Below, one piece after another: positions 21,835-34,120 of a stretch of 64,000 nucleotides of DNA. The stretch comes from Bacillus carboniphilus (GTDB lineage: Bacteria; Bacillota; Bacilli; Bacillales; JC228): positions 1 through 64,000 of the forward strand of contig NZ_BAAADJ010000013.1 of assembly GCF_039522365.1 (NCBI RefSeq). The letters are read 5' to 3'. A model generated the notes under the pieces. That model saw only the letters and a program-made list of their open reading frames with translations. It was not told the origin of the DNA and did no database searches. Numbering within the stretch: the first letter of the stretch is position 1; each line of letters begins with the position of its first letter. A program made the position numbers and the translations under genes.

Positions 21835-22197
21835 ATGACTAAAGAACAAATCATTGAAGCGGTTAAAAATATGACTGTTTTAGAATTAAACGACTTAGTA
21901 AAAGCTATCGAAGAAGAATTTGGTGTAACTGCTGCTGCTCCTGTAGCTGTTGCTGCTGGTGGTGCTGGTGAAGCTGCTGCTGAAAAGACTGAATTTGATG
22001 TAGTACTTGCTGATGCTGGTGCTCAAAAAATCAAGGTTATCAAAGTGGTTCGCGAAATCACTGGTCTTGGTCTTAAAGAAGCAAAAGAACTTGTTGACAA
22101 CACTCCAAAAGCTCTTAAAGAAGGAATTTCTAAAGAGGAAGCTGAAGAACTTAAAGCTAAGCTTGAAGAAGTTGGAGCTGGCGTAGAAGTTAAGTAA
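21835..22197 (+). CDS. rplL: 50S ribosomal protein L7/L12
   Basis: 120 residues. A short N-terminal dimerisation helix is followed by an alanine/glycine-rich hinge near residues 38-52 and the factor-binding C-terminal domain with [13 protein letters not shown]12 dimers recruit EF-G and EF-Tu to the ribosome. GGAGGAAATATCTC precedes the ATG. A strong terminator follows. Confidence 0.97.
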   Translation: MTKEQIIEAVKNMTVLELNDLVKAIEEEFGVTAAAPVAVAAGGAGEAAAEKTEFDVVLADAGAQKIKVIKVVREITGLGLKEAKELVDNTPKALKEGISKEEAEELKAKLEEVGAGVEVK

Positions 22198-22210
22198 TAA
22201 GATGAAGTTA

Positions 22211-22235
22211 AGCCCGCGCTAGTGCGGGCTTTTCT
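22211..22235 (+). terminator. Intrinsic terminator after rplL
   Basis: AGCCCGC (22211-22217) and GCGGGCT (22224-22230) with a 6-nt loop, then TTTCTTTAC. GC-rich and 13 nt past the rplL stop. Confidence 0.85.
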
Positions 22236-22318
22236 TTACTTTCTTTTTTATAGTTAATCAAGGTTCCCTCTTATTACCCACATATCTTCTTCAGCTAAAG
22301 CTTCAAGGAGGCGATAAC

Positions 22319-22921
22319 GTGACAAACCATTATTATTCAAAAAAACCAGATGTTGAAAGTAATCGCACTTCGATCACGTTTAGTTTGAATGAAAGGTCAA
22401 TTCGTCTTACAACAGATGCAGGTGTTTTTTCTAAAAAAGAGGTTGATTTCGGCACTAGAACATTACTGGAAGCCTTTGAACCTCCGTCTGTTCACGGTGA
22501 CTTCTTAGATGTTGGCTGTGGATATGGTCCAATCGGCATCTCTCTTGCATTACAGTTTCCTGATAAATTGATACATATGATTGATGTTAATGAACGAGCA
22601 ATTCAATTGGCCACAGAAAATGCGAAAGTTAATAATGTGGAAAATGTAGTTATTTATGAAAGTGATGGATTTAATTCTGTAAAGTCTAATGAATTTGCTG
22701 CAATATTAACCAATCCTCCGATTCGTGCTGGAAAGAAAGTGGTGCACGATATATTGATTCGAAGTCACGCTCATCTAGTGCATGAAGGTGAGTTATGGGT
22801 TGTGATCCAGAAAAAACAAGGGGCGCCATCAGCGAAAGAGAAATTAGAGGAATTGTTTGACGAAGTTGAGGTTGTCCAAAAAAATAAAGGATATTTTATA
22901 TTAAGAGCCATTAAGCGTTGA
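22319..22921 (+). CDS. ybxB: Class I SAM-dependent methyltransferase (RsmC-like, YbxB)
   Basis: 200 residues from a GTG at 22319 after AAGGAGGCG. Motif I is DVGCGYGPIGISLA, and motif IV is TNPPIRAGK, an NPP(I) tetrad of N-methyltransferases that act on RNA bases. By similarity it belongs with 16S rRNA G-methyltransferases, but no substrate can be fixed from sequence. The rplL-ybxB-rpoB order is conserved in Bacillus. Confidence 0.88.
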   Translation: MTNHYYSKKPDVESNRTSITFSLNERSIRLTTDAGVFSKKEVDFGTRTLLEAFEPPSVHGDFLDVGCGYGPIGISLALQFPDKLIHMIDVNERAIQLATENAKVNNVENVVIYESDGFNSVKSNEFAAILTNPPIRAGKKVVHDILIRSHAHLVHEGELWVVIQKKQGAPSAKEKLEELFDEVEVVQKNKGYFILRAIKR

Positions 22922-22946
22922 CCCAGTATTAGGACTATGTTATTAT
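22918..22946 (+). promoter_or_regulatory. Sigma-A-type promoter for rpoBC
   Basis: TTGACC (22918-22923) overlaps the ybxB stop; TATTAT (22941-22946) follows after 17 nt. It would give rpoB a leader of about 350 nt. Confidence 0.75.
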
Positions 22947-23304
22947 TGTAAAATGCCAATATATTATTAGTGCCAGTATGCTCATTTTGTGTTATGTTCT
23001 TGAAGTTTAATGAACATAATATTATTTTAGTTTTTTGACGTTTTCTAGTATATGGTACGAATAATATGGAAAGCATAACAAAATAATAGGTCTTTTTGTT
23101 GAAAAATAAGGTTTTCAAAGGTGAAACCCTTTTTCTTTTTGTCTTGTGAAACACAGTTTGTGTACATCCAAGACTTTATATAAATAATTGTAATATGTTT
23201 TTTGAAGTTTTTCTAGTAGAGCTTTACTTAATGGGCATCAAGATGTTTACATAGAGGGCTTTACAACAGTATTTCTACACTACGTATATTGAGGGGTGAA
23301 ACAG
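22947..23304 (+). promoter_or_regulatory. Long rpoB 5' leader with two terminator-like hairpins
   Basis: No gene is visible. TTATGTTC (22992-22999) pairs with GAACATAA (23012-23019) ahead of a T-rich tract. Near 23108-23140, AAGGTTTTC and GTGAAACCCTT form a bulged stem followed by TTTTTCTTTTT. These look like attenuators. A TTGACG at 23035-23040 has no well-spaced -10. Confidence 0.5.
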
Positions 23305-26300
23305 TTGACAGGTCAACTAGTTCAGTATGGACGACACCGCCAGCGTAAAAGCTTTGCTCGAATTAGCGAAGTGCTTGAGTTACCAAACCTTATTGAGATT
23401 CAAACAGCTTCTTACGATTGGTTCTTAGAAGAAGGTTTGAGAGAAATGTTTCAAGATATTTCTCCAATTGAGGACTTTACTGGCAACCTATCTCTTGAGT
23501 TCATTGATTACAGTCTAGGTGAGCCGAAGTATTCTGTGGAGGAGTCTAAGGAGAGGGATGTTACCTTTTCAGCTCCACTTCGTGTGAAGGTTCGTCTGGT
23601 GAATAAAGAAACAGGCGAAGTAAAAGACCAAGATGTGTTTATGGGTGATTTCCCACTTATGACAGACACAGGGACATTTGTGATCAATGGTGCAGAGCGT
23701 GTTATTGTTTCACAATTAGTTCGTTCCCCAAGTGTTTACTATAATGGGAAGCTTGATAAAAACGGTAAAAAAGGGTTTACTGCTACCGTTATTCCTAACC
23801 GTGGTGCATGGTTAGAGTATGAAACAGATGCTAAAGATGTAGTTTATGTACGTATTGACCGTACTCGTAAGCTTCCTGTATCTGTTCTTCTTCGTGCCCT
23901 TGGATTTGGTTCTGATCAAGAAATTATCGACCTTATTGGCGATAACGAATATATTCGGAACACCCTAGAGAAAGACAATACTGAAAACACGGATAAGGCG
24001 TTATTAGAAATCTATGAGCGTCTACGTCCAGGTGAACCACCAACAGTGGATAATGCAAAGAGTCTATTAGTTTCAAGGTTCTTTGATCCAAAGAGATACG
24101 ATTTGGCTAATGTGGGACGTTACAAAATTAATAAGAAACTGCACATTAAAAATCGTTTGTTTGGGCAAAGGTTAGCTGAAACTTTAGCTGACCCTGAAAC
24201 AGGTGAGATTATTGCGGAAAAAGGTACTGTATTAGAAAGACGTACTCTTGATCGTATTATTCCTTACCTAGAGAAAGGTGTTGGTTTCACAACTTTCCAA
24301 CCTACTGGTGGAGTTGTAGAAGACGAAATACTTTCTCAATCTATAAAAATTTATGCTCCTAATGATGAAGGAGAAAAGGTTATTAACGTTCTCGGAAATG
24401 CGTATGTAGAAGAGAGCATTAAGAACATCACTCCAGCTGATATCATTGCATCTATCAGTTACTTCTTTAACTTGTTGCATGGTGTTGGAGATACAGATGA
24501 TATCGACCACTTAGGAAATCGTCGTCTGCGTTCAGTAGGAGAATTACTTCAAAACCAGTTTAGAATTGGTTTATCAAGAATGGAACGTGTCGTTCGTGAA
24601 CGAATGTCCATTCAAGATACAGCAACAATTACTCCGCAACAACTGATTAATATCCGTCCAGTTATTGCGTCTATAAAGGAATTTTTCGGAAGCTCTCAGC
24701 TTTCTCAATTCATGGATCAGACGAACCCATTAGCTGAGTTGACTCACAAAAGACGTTTGTCTGCTCTTGGACCTGGTGGTTTAACTCGTGAACGCGCAGG
24801 CTTTGAAGTACGTGATGTTCACTATTCCCACTACGGCCGTATGTGTCCGATTGAGACTCCGGAAGGTCCAAACATTGGTTTGATCAACTCGCTTTCATCA
24901 TTTGCGAAGGTAAATCGTTTTGGATTCATCGAGACGCCATACCGTCGTATTGATCCTGAAACAGGAAAAGTTACTTCTCAAATTGACTATTTAACAGCCG
25001 ATGAAGAAGATAACTATGTAGTCGCTCAGGCGAATGCTCGCTTAAGTGATGATGGGTCATTTATTGATGAAGAAGTTGTAGCAAGATTCCGTGGTGAAAA
25101 CACAGTTATTAAGAGAGAACGTTTAGATTACATGGATGTATCTCCTAAACAAGTTGTTTCTGCTGCGACTGCTTGTATTCCGTTCTTAGAAAATGATGAC
25201 TCAAACCGCGCTCTAATGGGAGCGAACATGCAACGACAAGCTGTTCCGTTGTTACAACCTGAGTCTCCAATTGTTGGTACAGGGATGGAATATGTTTCTG
25301 CTAAAGACTCTGGTGCTGCTGTGATCTGTAAGCACGAGGGAATTGTTGAATATGTTGAAGCCAAACAAGTTTGGGTACGTAGAATTGAAGTTGTGGATGG
25401 TCAAGAAATTAAAGGTGACCTAGATAAATATAGAATGCAAAAATTCATCCGTTCTAACCAAGGTACATGTTACAACCAACGTCCAATTGTTAGTGTTGGA
25501 GACCGCGTTACCAAAGGAGAAATCCTTGCTGATGGCCCTTCTATGGAAAAGGGAGAGCTTGCATTAGGTCGAAATGTAATGGTTGGCTTCATGACTTGGG
25601 ATGGTTATAACTATGAGGATGCTATCATCATGAGTGAAAGACTTGTGAAGGATGATGTTTATACATCTATTCACATTGAAGAATATGAGTCTGAGTCTAG
25701 AGATACGAAGCTTGGACCAGAAGAAATAACTCGTGACATTCCGAATGTCGGTGAAGATGCACTGCGCAACCTAGATGAACGCGGAATTATCCGTATAGGT
25801 GCGGAAGTTAAAGATGGTGACTTATTAGTTGGTAAAGTAACACCAAAAGGGGTTACAGAACTAACGGCAGAAGAGCGCCTACTACACGCAATTTTTGGTG
25901 AAAAAGCACGTGAAGTTAGAGATACATCCTTGCGTGTACCTCACGGTGGTGGAGGAATCATCCTTGATGTTAAGGTATTTAACAGAGAAGATGGAGACGA
26001 GTTACCACCAGGAGTTAACCAATTAGTACGAGTGTTTATCGTTCAAAAACGTAAAATTCATGAAGGAGATAAAATGGCGGGTCGTCACGGTAACAAAGGG
26101 GTTATCTCCCGTATTTTACCGGAAGAAGATATGCCATATTTACCAGATGGTACTCCGATTGATATCATGTTAAACCCATTAGGGGTTCCTTCACGTATGA
26201 ACATCGGGCAAGTACTAGAGTTGCACTTAGGAATGGCGGCTAGAAAGCTTGGAATCCATGTTGCTTCTCCAGTATTTGATGGTGCTCGCGAGGAAGATGT

Positions 26301-26865
26301 ATGGTCCACAATTGAAGAAGCTGGAATGGCACGTGATGCGAAGACAGTTCTTTATGATGGCCGTACTGGTGAACCTTTTGATAACCGAGTATCTGTCGGT
26401 ATCATGTATATGATTAAACTAGCCCACATGGTTGATGACAAACTTCATGCTCGTTCAACTGGGCCATACTCACTGGTTACTCAACAACCACTTGGTGGTA
26501 AGGCTCAATTTGGTGGACAGCGTTTCGGTGAGATGGAGGTATGGGCACTTGAAGCTTATGGTGCTGCTTATACTCTACAAGAAATCCTTACTGTAAAATC
26601 GGATGATGTTGTAGGCCGTGTTAAGACTTATGAAGCGATTGTCAAAGGCGATAATGTTCCAGAACCAGGTGTTCCTGAATCCTTTAAAGTACTAATGAAA
26701 GAACTTCAAAGCTTAGGAATGGATGTAAAAATCTTGTCTAGTGATGATCAGGAAATTGAAATGCGTGATTTAGAAGATGAAGAGGAAGCACAACAATCTG
26801 AGTCTTTAACCATTTCACCTGAGAGCGGGCAACAAGAAACAGAAACAGTTGGAACAAAAGAGTAG
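23305..26865 (+). CDS. rpoB: DNA-directed RNA polymerase beta subunit
   Basis: 1186 residues from a TTG at 23305, as in B. subtilis; an in-frame GTG at 23296 overlaps the GAGGGG ribosome site. The rifampicin region [18 protein letters not shown], then [20 protein letters not shown], looks wild type. The C-terminal region [19 protein letters not shown] is intact, and a short acidic, Glu/Gln-rich tail follows. Core RNA polymerase catalytic subunit. rpoC starts 47 nt downstream. Confidence 0.98.
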   Translation: MTGQLVQYGRHRQRKSFARISEVLELPNLIEIQTASYDWFLEEGLREMFQDISPIEDFTGNLSLEFIDYSLGEPKYSVEESKERDVTFSAPLRVKVRLVNKETGEVKDQDVFMGDFPLMTDTGTFVINGAERVIVSQLVRSPSVYYNGKLDKNGKKGFTATVIPNRGAWLEYETDAKDVVYVRIDRTRKLPVSVLLRALGFGSDQEIIDLIGDNEYIRNTLEKDNTENTDKALLEIYERLRPGEPPTVDNAKSLLVSRFFDPKRYDLANVGRYKINKKLHIKNRLFGQRLAETLADPETGEIIAEKGTVLERRTLDRIIPYLEKGVGFTTFQPTGGVVEDEILSQSIKIYAPNDEGEKVINVLGNAYVEESIKNITPADIIASISYFFNLLHGVGDTDDIDHLGNRRLRSVGELLQNQFRIGLSRMERVVRERMSIQDTATITPQQLINIRPVIASIKEFFGSSQLSQFMDQTNPLAELTHKRRLSALGPGGLTRERAGFEVRDVHYSHYGRMCPIETPEGPNIGLINSLSSFAKVNRFGFIETPYRRIDPETGKVTSQIDYLTADEEDNYVVAQANARLSDDGSFIDEEVVARFRGENTVIKRERLDYMDVSPKQVVSAATACIPFLENDDSNRALMGANMQRQAVPLLQPESPIVGTGMEYVSAKDSGAAVICKHEGIVEYVEAKQVWVRRIEVVDGQEIKGDLDKYRMQKFIRSNQGTCYNQRPIVSVGDRVTKGEILADGPSMEKGELALGRNVMVGFMTWDGYNYEDAIIMSERLVKDDVYTSIHIEEYESESRDTKLGPEEITRDIPNVGEDALRNLDERGIIRIGAEVKDGDLLVGKVTPKGVTELTAEERLLHAIFGEKAREVRDTSLRVPHGGGGIILDVKVFNREDGDELPPGVNQLVRVFIVQKRKIHEGDKMAGRHGNKGVISRILPEEDMPYLPDGTPIDIMLNPLGVPSRMNIGQVLELHLGMAARKLGIHVASPVFDGAREEDVWSTIEEAGMARDAKTVLYDGRTGEPFDNRVSVGIMYMIKLAHMVDDKLHARSTGPYSLVTQQPLGGKAQFGGQRFGEMEVWALEAYGAAYTLQEILTVKSDDVVGRVKTYEAIVKGDNVPEPGVPESFKVLMKELQSLGMDVKILSSDDQEIEMRDLEDEEEAQQSESLTISPESGQQETETVGTKE

Positions 26866-26912
26866 TTTCTACGGAAGGTGCGAACCTGAGACGAAAAAGG
26901 GAGGTAGACCCC

Positions 26913-29900
26913 TTGTTGGATGTCAATAATTTTGAGTATATGAAAATAGGTCTTGCTTCACCAGATAAAATCCGTTCATGGTCATTTGGAGAAGTAAAAA
27001 AACCTGAAACGATTAACTATCGTACGTTAAAACCAGAAAAGGATGGTCTTTTCTGTGAAAGAATCTTTGGCCCACAAAAAGACTGGGAATGTCATTGTGG
27101 AAAATATAAAAGAGTACGCTACAAAGGGGTCGTTTGTGACCGCTGTGGCGTTGAAGTAACACGGGCAAAGGTACGTCGTGAGCGCATGGGTCATATTGAG
27201 CTTGCGGCTCCTGTTTCCCATATTTGGTATTTCAAAGGTATCCCGAGCCGTATGGGTCTAGTGCTAGATATGTCACCGCGTGCTTTAGAAGAAGTCATCT
27301 ATTTCGCATCTTATGTTGTAACAGATGCAGGGGATACTGCGCTTGAGAAGAAACAATTATTGTCTGAAAAAGAATTTCGTGCATACCGTGAGAAGTACGG
27401 GAACAAGTTCCAGGCTTCAATGGGTGCTGAATCTATCAAGAAATTACTTCAAGATATTGATCTAGATAAAGAAGTTGAAACTCTTAAAGAAGAGTTGAAA
27501 GTTGCTCAAGGACAAAGAAGAACTCGTGCTATCAAGAGACTAGAAGTTCTTGAAGCATTTAGAAACTCTGGAAATGACCCATCTTGGATGATTTTGGATG
27601 TTCTTCCGGTGATTCCGCCAGAACTTCGTCCGATGGTTCAATTAGATGGTGGTCGTTTCGCAACTTCTGACTTAAACGATTTATATCGTCGTGTTATTAA
27701 CAGAAACAACCGTTTAAAACGTCTTCTTGACTTAGGTGCTCCAAGCATCATCGTTCAAAACGAAAAACGTATGCTTCAAGAGGCGGTTGACGCATTGATT
27801 GATAACGGTCGTCGTGGCCGTCCTGTAACTGGACCAGGAAACCGACCACTAAAGTCACTATCTCATATGCTTAAAGGTAAGCAGGGGCGTTTCCGTCAAA
27901 ACTTACTTGGTAAGCGTGTTGACTATTCTGGTCGTTCTGTAATTGTCGTTGGTCCAAACTTAAAGATGTACCAATGTGGTCTTCCTAAGGAAATGGCGCT
28001 TGAACTATTTAAGCCATTTGTTATGAAAGAGCTTGTTGAAAAAGGGCTTGCTCATAACATTAAATCGGCTAAAAGAAAAATTGAGCGTATTCATCCTGAA
28101 GTATGGGATGTCTTAGAAGAAGTTATTAGAGAACATCCAGTTCTATTAAACCGTGCACCAACTCTTCACAGATTAGGAATTCAAGCCTTTGAGCCAACAC
28201 TAGTGGAAGGTAGAGCTATTCGTCTACACCCTCTAGTATGTACGGCATACAATGCCGACTTTGATGGTGACCAAATGGCTGTTCACGTTCCTTTATCTGC
28301 GGAAGCTCAAGCAGAGGCTAGAATTTTAATGCTTGCTGCACAAAACATCCTGAACCCTAAAGATGGTAAGCCAGTAGTAACTCCGTCTCAAGATATGGTT
28401 TTGGGTAACTACTACCTAACTTTAGAGCGTGAAGATGCGATTGGTGAAGGTATGGTGTTTAAGGATCCGAATGAAGCCTTAGTAGCTTATCAAAATGGTT
28501 ATGTACACCTACATACACGTGTAGCCGTACATGCCGGTTCCTTAAATAACCAATCATTCACGGAAGAGCAAAACAAGATGTTGTTAATTACGACAGTTGG
28601 TAAAATTATCTTTAATGAAATTTTACCGGACTCTTTCCCTTATATGAATGAACCATCTAAGGTTAATCTTGTTGAGAAGACGCCTGAGAAATACTTTGTA
28701 CCGGCAACTTCAAACGTAAAAGAGGTTATCCAACAGCAAGAACTAATTGCTCCATTTAAAAAAGGTTTCTTAGGTAATATCATTGCTGAAGTGTTTAAGC
28801 GATTCAAAATCACTGAAACATCTAAGATGCTTGATCGCATGAAAGATTTAGGATTTAAGTATTCTACTAAAGCAGGTATTACAATAGGTATCGCTGATAT
28901 CGTAGTTCTTGGTGAAAAAGAAGAAATCTTAACAGAAGCTCAAACAAAAGTTGATAACGTTATGAAGCAGTTTAAGCGTGGCTTAATCACAGAAGATGAG
29001 AGATATGACCGTGTTATCTCCATCTGGAGTGCTGCAAAAGACGATATTCAAGGTAAACTGATGAAAACTCTTCACAGATTGAATCCAATCTTTATGATGA
29101 GTGACTCTGGTGCCCGTGGTAATGCTTCAAACTTTACACAGCTTGCAGGTATGCGTGGTCTTATGGCCAACCCAGCTGGTAGGATTATTGAGTTACCGAT
29201 CAAGTCAAGTTTCCGTGAAGGCTTAACCGTATTAGAGTACTTTATCTCTACACATGGTGCTCGTAAAGGTCTTGCTGATACAGCCCTTAAGACGGCTGAC
29301 TCAGGTTACTTAACTCGTCGTCTGGTAGATGTGGCTCAAGATGTTATTGTACGTGAAGATGATTGTGGAACTGACCGTGGCTTACAGGTATCATCATTAA
29401 AAGATGGTACAGAAGTAGTCGAACCACTAGAAGAACGCCTTGTTGGTCGTTATGCTCGTAAATCCATTAAACATCCTGAAACAAAAGAAATTATGGTTCA
29501 GGAAAATGAAATTATTACAGAAGACCTTGCTAGAGAAATTGTAGAAGCTGGGATTGAATCAGTATGGATTCGCTCCGCATTTACATGTAACACTCGACAT
29601 GGTGTATGTAAGAAATGTTATGGTCAAAACCTTGCAACAGGAGAACAAGTTGAAGTTGGGGAAGCAGTTGGTATTATCGCTGCACAATCTATTGGTGAAC
29701 CAGGAACACAGCTTACAATGCGTACGTTCCACACTGGTGGGGTAGCAGGAGACGATATCACACAAGGTTTACCTCGTATTCAAGAATTATTTGAAGCTCG
29801 TAATCCAAAAGGTCAAGCTGTAATCTCTGAAATTGATGGCGTCGTTACAGCGATCAATGAAGCAAGAGACCGCCAACAAGAAATTGTTGTCCAAGGTAAT

Positions 29901-30515
29901 GTTGAAACCAGAACATATTTAACTCCATATACTGCCCGCTTGAAAGTAGCTGTAAATGATCGCGTAGAGGCTGGTACAGTACTGACAGAAGGTTCAATCG
30001 ATCCGAAGGAACTTCTTAAAGTGAAAGATGTCTCTGCAGTTCAAGAGTACTTGCTGCTTGAAGTTCAAAAAGTATACCGTATGCAAGGGGTAGAAATTGG
30101 CGACAAACACGTAGAAGTAATGGTAAGACAAATGCTACGTAAAGTACGAGTAATTGATGCGGGGGATACAGATGTATTACCAGGTTCATTACTGGATATC
30201 CATCAATTCACAGATGCTAACCAAAAAGCATTGCTTGAAGGGAAATATCCAGCTACTGGACGCCCAGTTCTACTTGGAATTACGAAAGCATCTCTTGAAA
30301 CGGACTCCTTCTTATCAGCCGCATCCTTCCAGGAGACGACTCGTGTCCTAACAGATGCTGCGATAAAAGGAAAACGTGACGAGTTACTAGGTCTGAAAGA
30401 GAATGTAATTATTGGTAAGTTGGTTCCAGCAGGAACAGGTATGCAACGCTATCGCAAATCGGCTCCTGAAATTGTAGAGGAACAACCAGCTGATGATCCA
30501 GTAAGTGTACAATAA
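26913..30515 (+). CDS. rpoC: DNA-directed RNA polymerase beta' subunit
   Basis: 1200 residues, starting at a TTG (26913) after GGGAGGTAG; an adjacent second TTG codes Leu2. The N-terminal zinc site is C60, C62, C75 and C78. The catalytic [12 protein letters not shown] holds the three Mg-binding aspartates. Bridge-helix and trigger-loop regions ([20 protein letters not shown]) are intact. Beta' completes the polymerase active centre. Confidence 0.98.
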   Translation: MLDVNNFEYMKIGLASPDKIRSWSFGEVKKPETINYRTLKPEKDGLFCERIFGPQKDWECHCGKYKRVRYKGVVCDRCGVEVTRAKVRRERMGHIELAAPVSHIWYFKGIPSRMGLVLDMSPRALEEVIYFASYVVTDAGDTALEKKQLLSEKEFRAYREKYGNKFQASMGAESIKKLLQDIDLDKEVETLKEELKVAQGQRRTRAIKRLEVLEAFRNSGNDPSWMILDVLPVIPPELRPMVQLDGGRFATSDLNDLYRRVINRNNRLKRLLDLGAPSIIVQNEKRMLQEAVDALIDNGRRGRPVTGPGNRPLKSLSHMLKGKQGRFRQNLLGKRVDYSGRSVIVVGPNLKMYQCGLPKEMALELFKPFVMKELVEKGLAHNIKSAKRKIERIHPEVWDVLEEVIREHPVLLNRAPTLHRLGIQAFEPTLVEGRAIRLHPLVCTAYNADFDGDQMAVHVPLSAEAQAEARILMLAAQNILNPKDGKPVVTPSQDMVLGNYYLTLEREDAIGEGMVFKDPNEALVAYQNGYVHLHTRVAVHAGSLNNQSFTEEQNKMLLITTVGKIIFNEILPDSFPYMNEPSKVNLVEKTPEKYFVPATSNVKEVIQQQELIAPFKKGFLGNIIAEVFKRFKITETSKMLDRMKDLGFKYSTKAGITIGIADIVVLGEKEEILTEAQTKVDNVMKQFKRGLITEDERYDRVISIWSAAKDDIQGKLMKTLHRLNPIFMMSDSGARGNASNFTQLAGMRGLMANPAGRIIELPIKSSFREGLTVLEYFISTHGARKGLADTALKTADSGYLTRRLVDVAQDVIVREDDCGTDRGLQVSSLKDGTEVVEPLEERLVGRYARKSIKHPETKEIMVQENEIITEDLAREIVEAGIESVWIRSAFTCNTRHGVCKKCYGQNLATGEQVEVGEAVGIIAAQSIGEPGTQLTMRTFHTGGVAGDDITQGLPRIQELFEARNPKGQAVISEIDGVVTAINEARDRQQEIVVQGNVETRTYLTPYTARLKVAVNDRVEAGTVLTEGSIDPKELLKVKDVSAVQEYLLLEVQKVYRMQGVEIGDKHVEVMVRQMLRKVRVIDAGDTDVLPGSLLDIHQFTDANQKALLEGKYPATGRPVLLGITKASLETDSFLSAASFQETTRVLTDAAIKGKRDELLGLKENVIIGKLVPAGTGMQRYRKSAPEIVEEQPADDPVSVQ

Positions 30516-30518
30516 TAG

Positions 30519-30566
30519 TAAGTGGCCTGACTGTTAATTCAGCCAGGCCACTTATGAAATTTTTAT
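30519..30566 (+). terminator. Hairpin/terminator after rpoC
   Basis: TAAGTGGCCTG (30519-30529) pairs perfectly with CAGGCCACTTA (30544-30554). The tail TGAAATTTTTATT has an offset T-run, so efficiency is uncertain. It begins 3 nt after the rpoC stop. Confidence 0.7.
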
Positions 30567-30574
30567 TTCTATTG

Positions 30575-30603
30575 TTGACACTATATTTTCAAGATGGTAT
30601 TAT
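30575..30603 (+). promoter_or_regulatory. Sigma-A-type promoter of the str operon
   Basis: TTGACA (30575-30580) and TATTAT (30598-30603) with 17-nt spacing, upstream of ybxF-rpsL-rpsG-fusA. Confidence 0.9.
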
Positions 30604-30649
30604 AGCAAAGGTGCTTCTTACGAAATTGATGCTTTGGAGGAAACTTTAA

Positions 30650-30904
30650 GTGTCTTATGAAAAAGTATCAAAGGCAAAACAAATTGTCGTAGGAACAAAG
30701 CAAACAGTGAAAGCCATTCAAAAAGGTAATGTCGTAGAAGTATTTGTAGCTATTGACGCGGATCAACTAATCGTTAATCCTGTCATAGATTCTGCAAAAC
30801 AACACGATGTCCCGATTGAATACGTTCAATCAAAAAATGAGCTTGGAAAAGCTTGTGGGATTGATGTATTGGCTAGTGCTGTTGGGATTATTAGAGAGAA
30901 GTGA
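30650..30904 (+). CDS. ybxF: L7Ae-family K-turn RNA-binding protein YbxF
   Basis: 84 residues from a GTG at 30650, after TTTGGAGG. The L7Ae/L30e/S12e fold is recognisable from GTKQTVKAIQKGNVVEVFVA and ACGIDVLASAVGII. B. subtilis YbxF binds kink-turn RNAs. Its cellular role is unclear; it has been named ribosomal L7Ae-like. It heads the str operon, as in B. subtilis. Confidence 0.93.
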   Translation: MSYEKVSKAKQIVVGTKQTVKAIQKGNVVEVFVAIDADQLIVNPVIDSAKQHDVPIEYVQSKNELGKACGIDVLASAVGIIREK

Positions 30905-31015
30905 ATGTTGCAATAACATGTTGCAATCTTTTCTTTTGTCCAAAAAATGAACCACCTGGATGTGTGGGATTAGATTTTGGACTTAGATTACGAATTAGGA
31001 AGGGAGGATAATTAC

Positions 31016-31435
31016 ATGCCTACTATTAACCAACTAGTACGCAAGCCGCGTAAAACGAAAGAAGAAAAATCTAAATCTCCAGCGCTTAACAAAGGTTATA
31101 ACAGCTTTAAAAAGTCACAAACTAACCTTTCATCACCACAAAAGCGTGGAGTATGTACGCGTGTTGGTACAATGACACCGAAAAAACCGAACTCAGCGTT
31201 ACGTAAATATGCGCGTGTTCGTTTAACAAACGGAATCGAGGTAACAGCATATATTCCTGGTATTGGGCACAACCTTCAAGAACACAGTGTAGTATTGATT
31301 CGTGGAGGACGTGTAAAAGACTTACCAGGGGTACGTTATCACATCGTTCGTGGTGCTCTTGATACTGCTGGTGTTAACGATCGTATGCAAGGTCGTTCTA
31401 AATACGGTACTAAGAGACCAAAAGTTAAAAAATAA
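31016..31435 (+). CDS. rpsL: 30S ribosomal protein S12
   Basis: 139 residues from the ATG at 31016, with GGGAGG upstream; an in-frame upstream start at 30977 is not supported by similarity. The decoding-centre loops [11 protein letters not shown] and [12 protein letters not shown] are the sensitive (wild-type) forms for streptomycin. S12 helps monitor codon-anticodon pairing. Confidence 0.97.
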   Translation: MPTINQLVRKPRKTKEEKSKSPALNKGYNSFKKSQTNLSSPQKRGVCTRVGTMTPKKPNSALRKYARVRLTNGIEVTAYIPGIGHNLQEHSVVLIRGGRVKDLPGVRYHIVRGALDTAGVNDRMQGRSKYGTKRPKVKK

Positions 31436-31476
31436 TAGACTTAATTATAATCACTTCATCGAAAGGAGGATACATC

Positions 31477-31947
31477 ATGCCACGTAAAGGACCTGTAGCT
31501 AAGAGAGATGTATTACCAGATCCAATTTATAATTCAAAGCTCGTTACTCGTCTAATCAACAAAATGATGCTTGACGGTAAAAGAGGTAAATCACAAAAGA
31601 TTCTTTATTCAGCTTTTGAACTAATCCAAGAACGTACAGGTAAAGAGCCTATGGAGGTTTTCGACCAAGCTCTTAAGAACATCATGCCTGTTCTTGAAGT
31701 ACGTGCACGTCGTGTCGGTGGTTCAAACTATCAAGTACCTGTAGAAGTTCGTCCAGACCGTCGTACAACACTTGGTTTACGTTGGTTAGTAAACTATGCA
31801 CGTCTTCGCGGAGAAAAAACTATGGAAGAGCGTCTAGCTAATGAAATTCTTGATGCTGCTAACAACACTGGTGCAGCAGTTAAGAAGCGTGAAGACACTC
31901 ATAAGATGGCTGAAGCTAACAAAGCATTTGCTCACTATCGTTGGTAA
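31477..31947 (+). CDS. rpsG: 30S ribosomal protein S7
   Basis: 156 residues, standard length. The N-terminal [16 protein letters not shown] and the central [18 protein letters not shown] are family signatures. S7 initiates assembly of the 30S head and contacts tRNA at the E site. GAAAGGAGG precedes the ATG. In E. coli S7 represses the str operon; that is not established here. Confidence 0.98.
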   Translation: MPRKGPVAKRDVLPDPIYNSKLVTRLINKMMLDGKRGKSQKILYSAFELIQERTGKEPMEVFDQALKNIMPVLEVRARRVGGSNYQVPVEVRPDRRTTLGLRWLVNYARLRGEKTMEERLANEILDAANNTGAAVKKREDTHKMAEANKAFAHYRW

Positions 31948-31998
31948 AATCAAACTAAACATTAAACTATTAAACATAATAGGAAGGAGAAAGACTAA

Positions 31999-34077
31999 AT
32001 GGCCAGAGAGTTCTCCTTAGAAAATACGCGTAATATTGGGATCATGGCTCATATCGATGCTGGTAAAACAACAACTACTGAGCGTGTTCTTTATTACACT
32101 GGTCGTATTCACAAGATTGGTGAAACTCATGAAGGTGCATCTCAGATGGACTGGATGGAGCAAGAACAAGAACGTGGTATCACAATTACATCTGCAGCAA
32201 CAACTGCACAATGGAAAGGTCACCGCGTAAACATTATCGATACACCAGGACACGTAGACTTCACAGTTGAAGTTGAACGTTCTCTACGTGTATTAGATGG
32301 TGCAGTTGCTGTTCTTGATGCTCAATCAGGTGTTGAACCTCAAACTGAAACAGTTTGGCGTCAAGCGACTACTTATGGAGTACCACGTGTTGTGTTTGTA
32401 AACAAAATGGATAAAATTGGTGCAGACTTCTTGTACTCACTAAGCACACTTCATGACCGTTTACAAGCTAACGCTGCAGCAATCCAATTACCTATTGGTG
32501 CTGAAGATCAATTCGAAGGTATCATTGACCTAGTTGAAATGAATGCTACATTCTATGGTAACGACTTAGGTACAGATATCGAAACTCGTGAAATTCCTGC
32601 TGAATACATGGATCAAGCTGAAGAGTACCGTGAAAAGCTAATTGAAGCGGTAGCTGAACTTGATGAAGAATTAATGGAAAAGTACCTAGGTGGAGAAGAA
32701 ATCTCCAAAGAAGAGCTTAAAGCAGCTATTCGTAAAGGTACTGTAAACGTTGAATTCTATCCAGTAATCTGTGGTTCTGCATTTAAAAACAAAGGTGTTC
32801 AAAAAATGCTTGATGCAGTTATCGACTACCTTCCATCTCCACTGGATGTTCCTTCTATTAAAGGTACTCTACCAGATTCAGATGAAGCAGTTGAGCGTCA
32901 TGCAGATGACAATGAACCGTTCTCAGCTTTAGCATTTAAAGTTATGACTGATCCTTATGTTGGTAAGCTTACATTCTTCCGTGTGTATTCTGGTACATTG
33001 AGCTCAGGTTCATATGTACAAAACTCAACAAAAGGTAAGCGTGAGCGTGTTGGTCGTATCCTTCAAATGCACGCAAACTCTCGTGAAGAGATTTCAACTG
33101 TATACGCAGGGGATATTGCTGCAGCAGTTGGATTGAAAGATACTACTACTGGTGATACTCTATGTGAGGAAAAGAACCTAGTTATCTTAGAATCAATGGA
33201 ATTCCCAGAGCCAGTTATCTCACTTTCAATTGAACCAAAATCTAAAGCTGACCAAGATAAAATGACTACAGCTCTTCAAAAGCTTCAAGAAGAAGATCCA
33301 ACATTCCGCGCTCATACTGACCAGGAAACTGGACAAGTTATCATCGCTGGAATGGGAGAGCTACACTTAGATATCCTTGTTGACCGTATGCGTCGTGAAT
33401 TCAAGGTAGAAGCTAACGTGGGTGCACCACAGGTAGCTTACCGTGAAACATTCCGTAATACTGCACAAGTTGAGGGTAAATTTGCTCGTCAATCTGGTGG
33501 TCGTGGTCAATTCGGTCACGTTTGGATTGAATTCGCTCCAAACGAAGAAGGTAAAGGATTTGAATTTGAAAATGCTATCGTCGGTGGGGTTGTTCCTCGT
33601 GAATACATCCCTGCAGTTCAAGCTGGTCTTGAAGATGCTCTAGAAAGAGGGGTTCTTGCAGGATTCCCACTAGTTGACGTTAAAGCTAAATTATTTGATG
33701 GATCTTACCATGATGTAGACTCCAGTGAAATGGCGTTTAAAATTGCTGCTTCTATGGCACTTAAGAACGCTGCTTCAAAATGTAACCCAGTAATTCTTGA
33801 GCCTGTTATGAAGGTTGAAGTAGTTATTCCTGAGGAATACATGGGAGATATTATGGGTGATGTTACTTCTCGTCGTGGACGTGTAGAAGGTATGGAAGCT
33901 CGTGGTAACGCACAAGTTGTTCGTGCTATGGTTCCACTATCTGAAATGTTCGGATATGCAACTTCTTTACGTTCTAATACACAAGGTCGTGGTACATTCT
34001 CTATGCACTTCGATCACTACGAAGAAGTACCAAAGTCTATTTCTGAAGAAATTATTAAAAAACATAAAGGTGAATAA
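31999..34077 (+). CDS. fusA: Elongation factor G
   Basis: 692 residues. G motifs [21 protein letters not shown] and NKMD are intact; domains II-V follow, including the domain IV segment [15 protein letters not shown] drives translocation and, with RRF, ribosome recycling. AGGAAGGAG precedes the ATG. The stop codon is in the loop of a 14-bp stem (34061-34096). Confidence 0.98.
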   Translation: MAREFSLENTRNIGIMAHIDAGKTTTTERVLYYTGRIHKIGETHEGASQMDWMEQEQERGITITSAATTAQWKGHRVNIIDTPGHVDFTVEVERSLRVLDGAVAVLDAQSGVEPQTETVWRQATTYGVPRVVFVNKMDKIGADFLYSLSTLHDRLQANAAAIQLPIGAEDQFEGIIDLVEMNATFYGNDLGTDIETREIPAEYMDQAEEYREKLIEAVAELDEELMEKYLGGEEISKEELKAAIRKGTVNVEFYPVICGSAFKNKGVQKMLDAVIDYLPSPLDVPSIKGTLPDSDEAVERHADDNEPFSALAFKVMTDPYVGKLTFFRVYSGTLSSGSYVQNSTKGKRERVGRILQMHANSREEISTVYAGDIAAAVGLKDTTTGDTLCEEKNLVILESMEFPEPVISLSIEPKSKADQDKMTTALQKLQEEDPTFRAHTDQETGQVIIAGMGELHLDILVDRMRREFKVEANVGAPQVAYRETFRNTAQVEGKFARQSGGRGQFGHVWIEFAPNEEGKGFEFENAIVGGVVPREYIPAVQAGLEDALERGVLAGFPLVDVKAKLFDGSYHDVDSSEMAFKIAASMALKNAASKCNPVILEPVMKVEVVIPEEYMGDIMGDVTSRRGRVEGMEARGNAQVVRAMVPLSEMFGYATSLRSNTQGRGTFSMHFDHYEEVPKSISEEIIKKHKGE

Positions 34078-34096
34078 TTGATTTCACCTTTATGTT
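34061..34096. repeat. 14-bp stem-loop around the fusA stop codon
   Basis: AACATAAAGGTGAA (34061-34074) and TTCACCTTTATGTT (34083-34096) are perfectly complementary; the TAA stop starts the 8-nt loop. On the + strand no T-run follows. On the minus strand TTTTTTAATAA follows, so it could end antisense transcription. Confidence 0.8.
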
Positions 34097-34120
34097 GAAG
34101 TATAACTACTTATATAAGCT

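Noticed and set aside
23035-23067. Second rpoB promoter at TTGACG
   Set aside because: The nearest TAATAT is 21 nt away, and no -10 fits at 16-18 nt.
24710-24900. Rifampicin-resistance changes in rpoB
   Set aside because: The [26 protein letters not shown] region looks like the sensitive Bacillus sequence.
31130-31400. Streptomycin-resistance changes in rpsL
   Set aside because: [11 protein letters not shown] and [12 protein letters not shown] are the usual forms.
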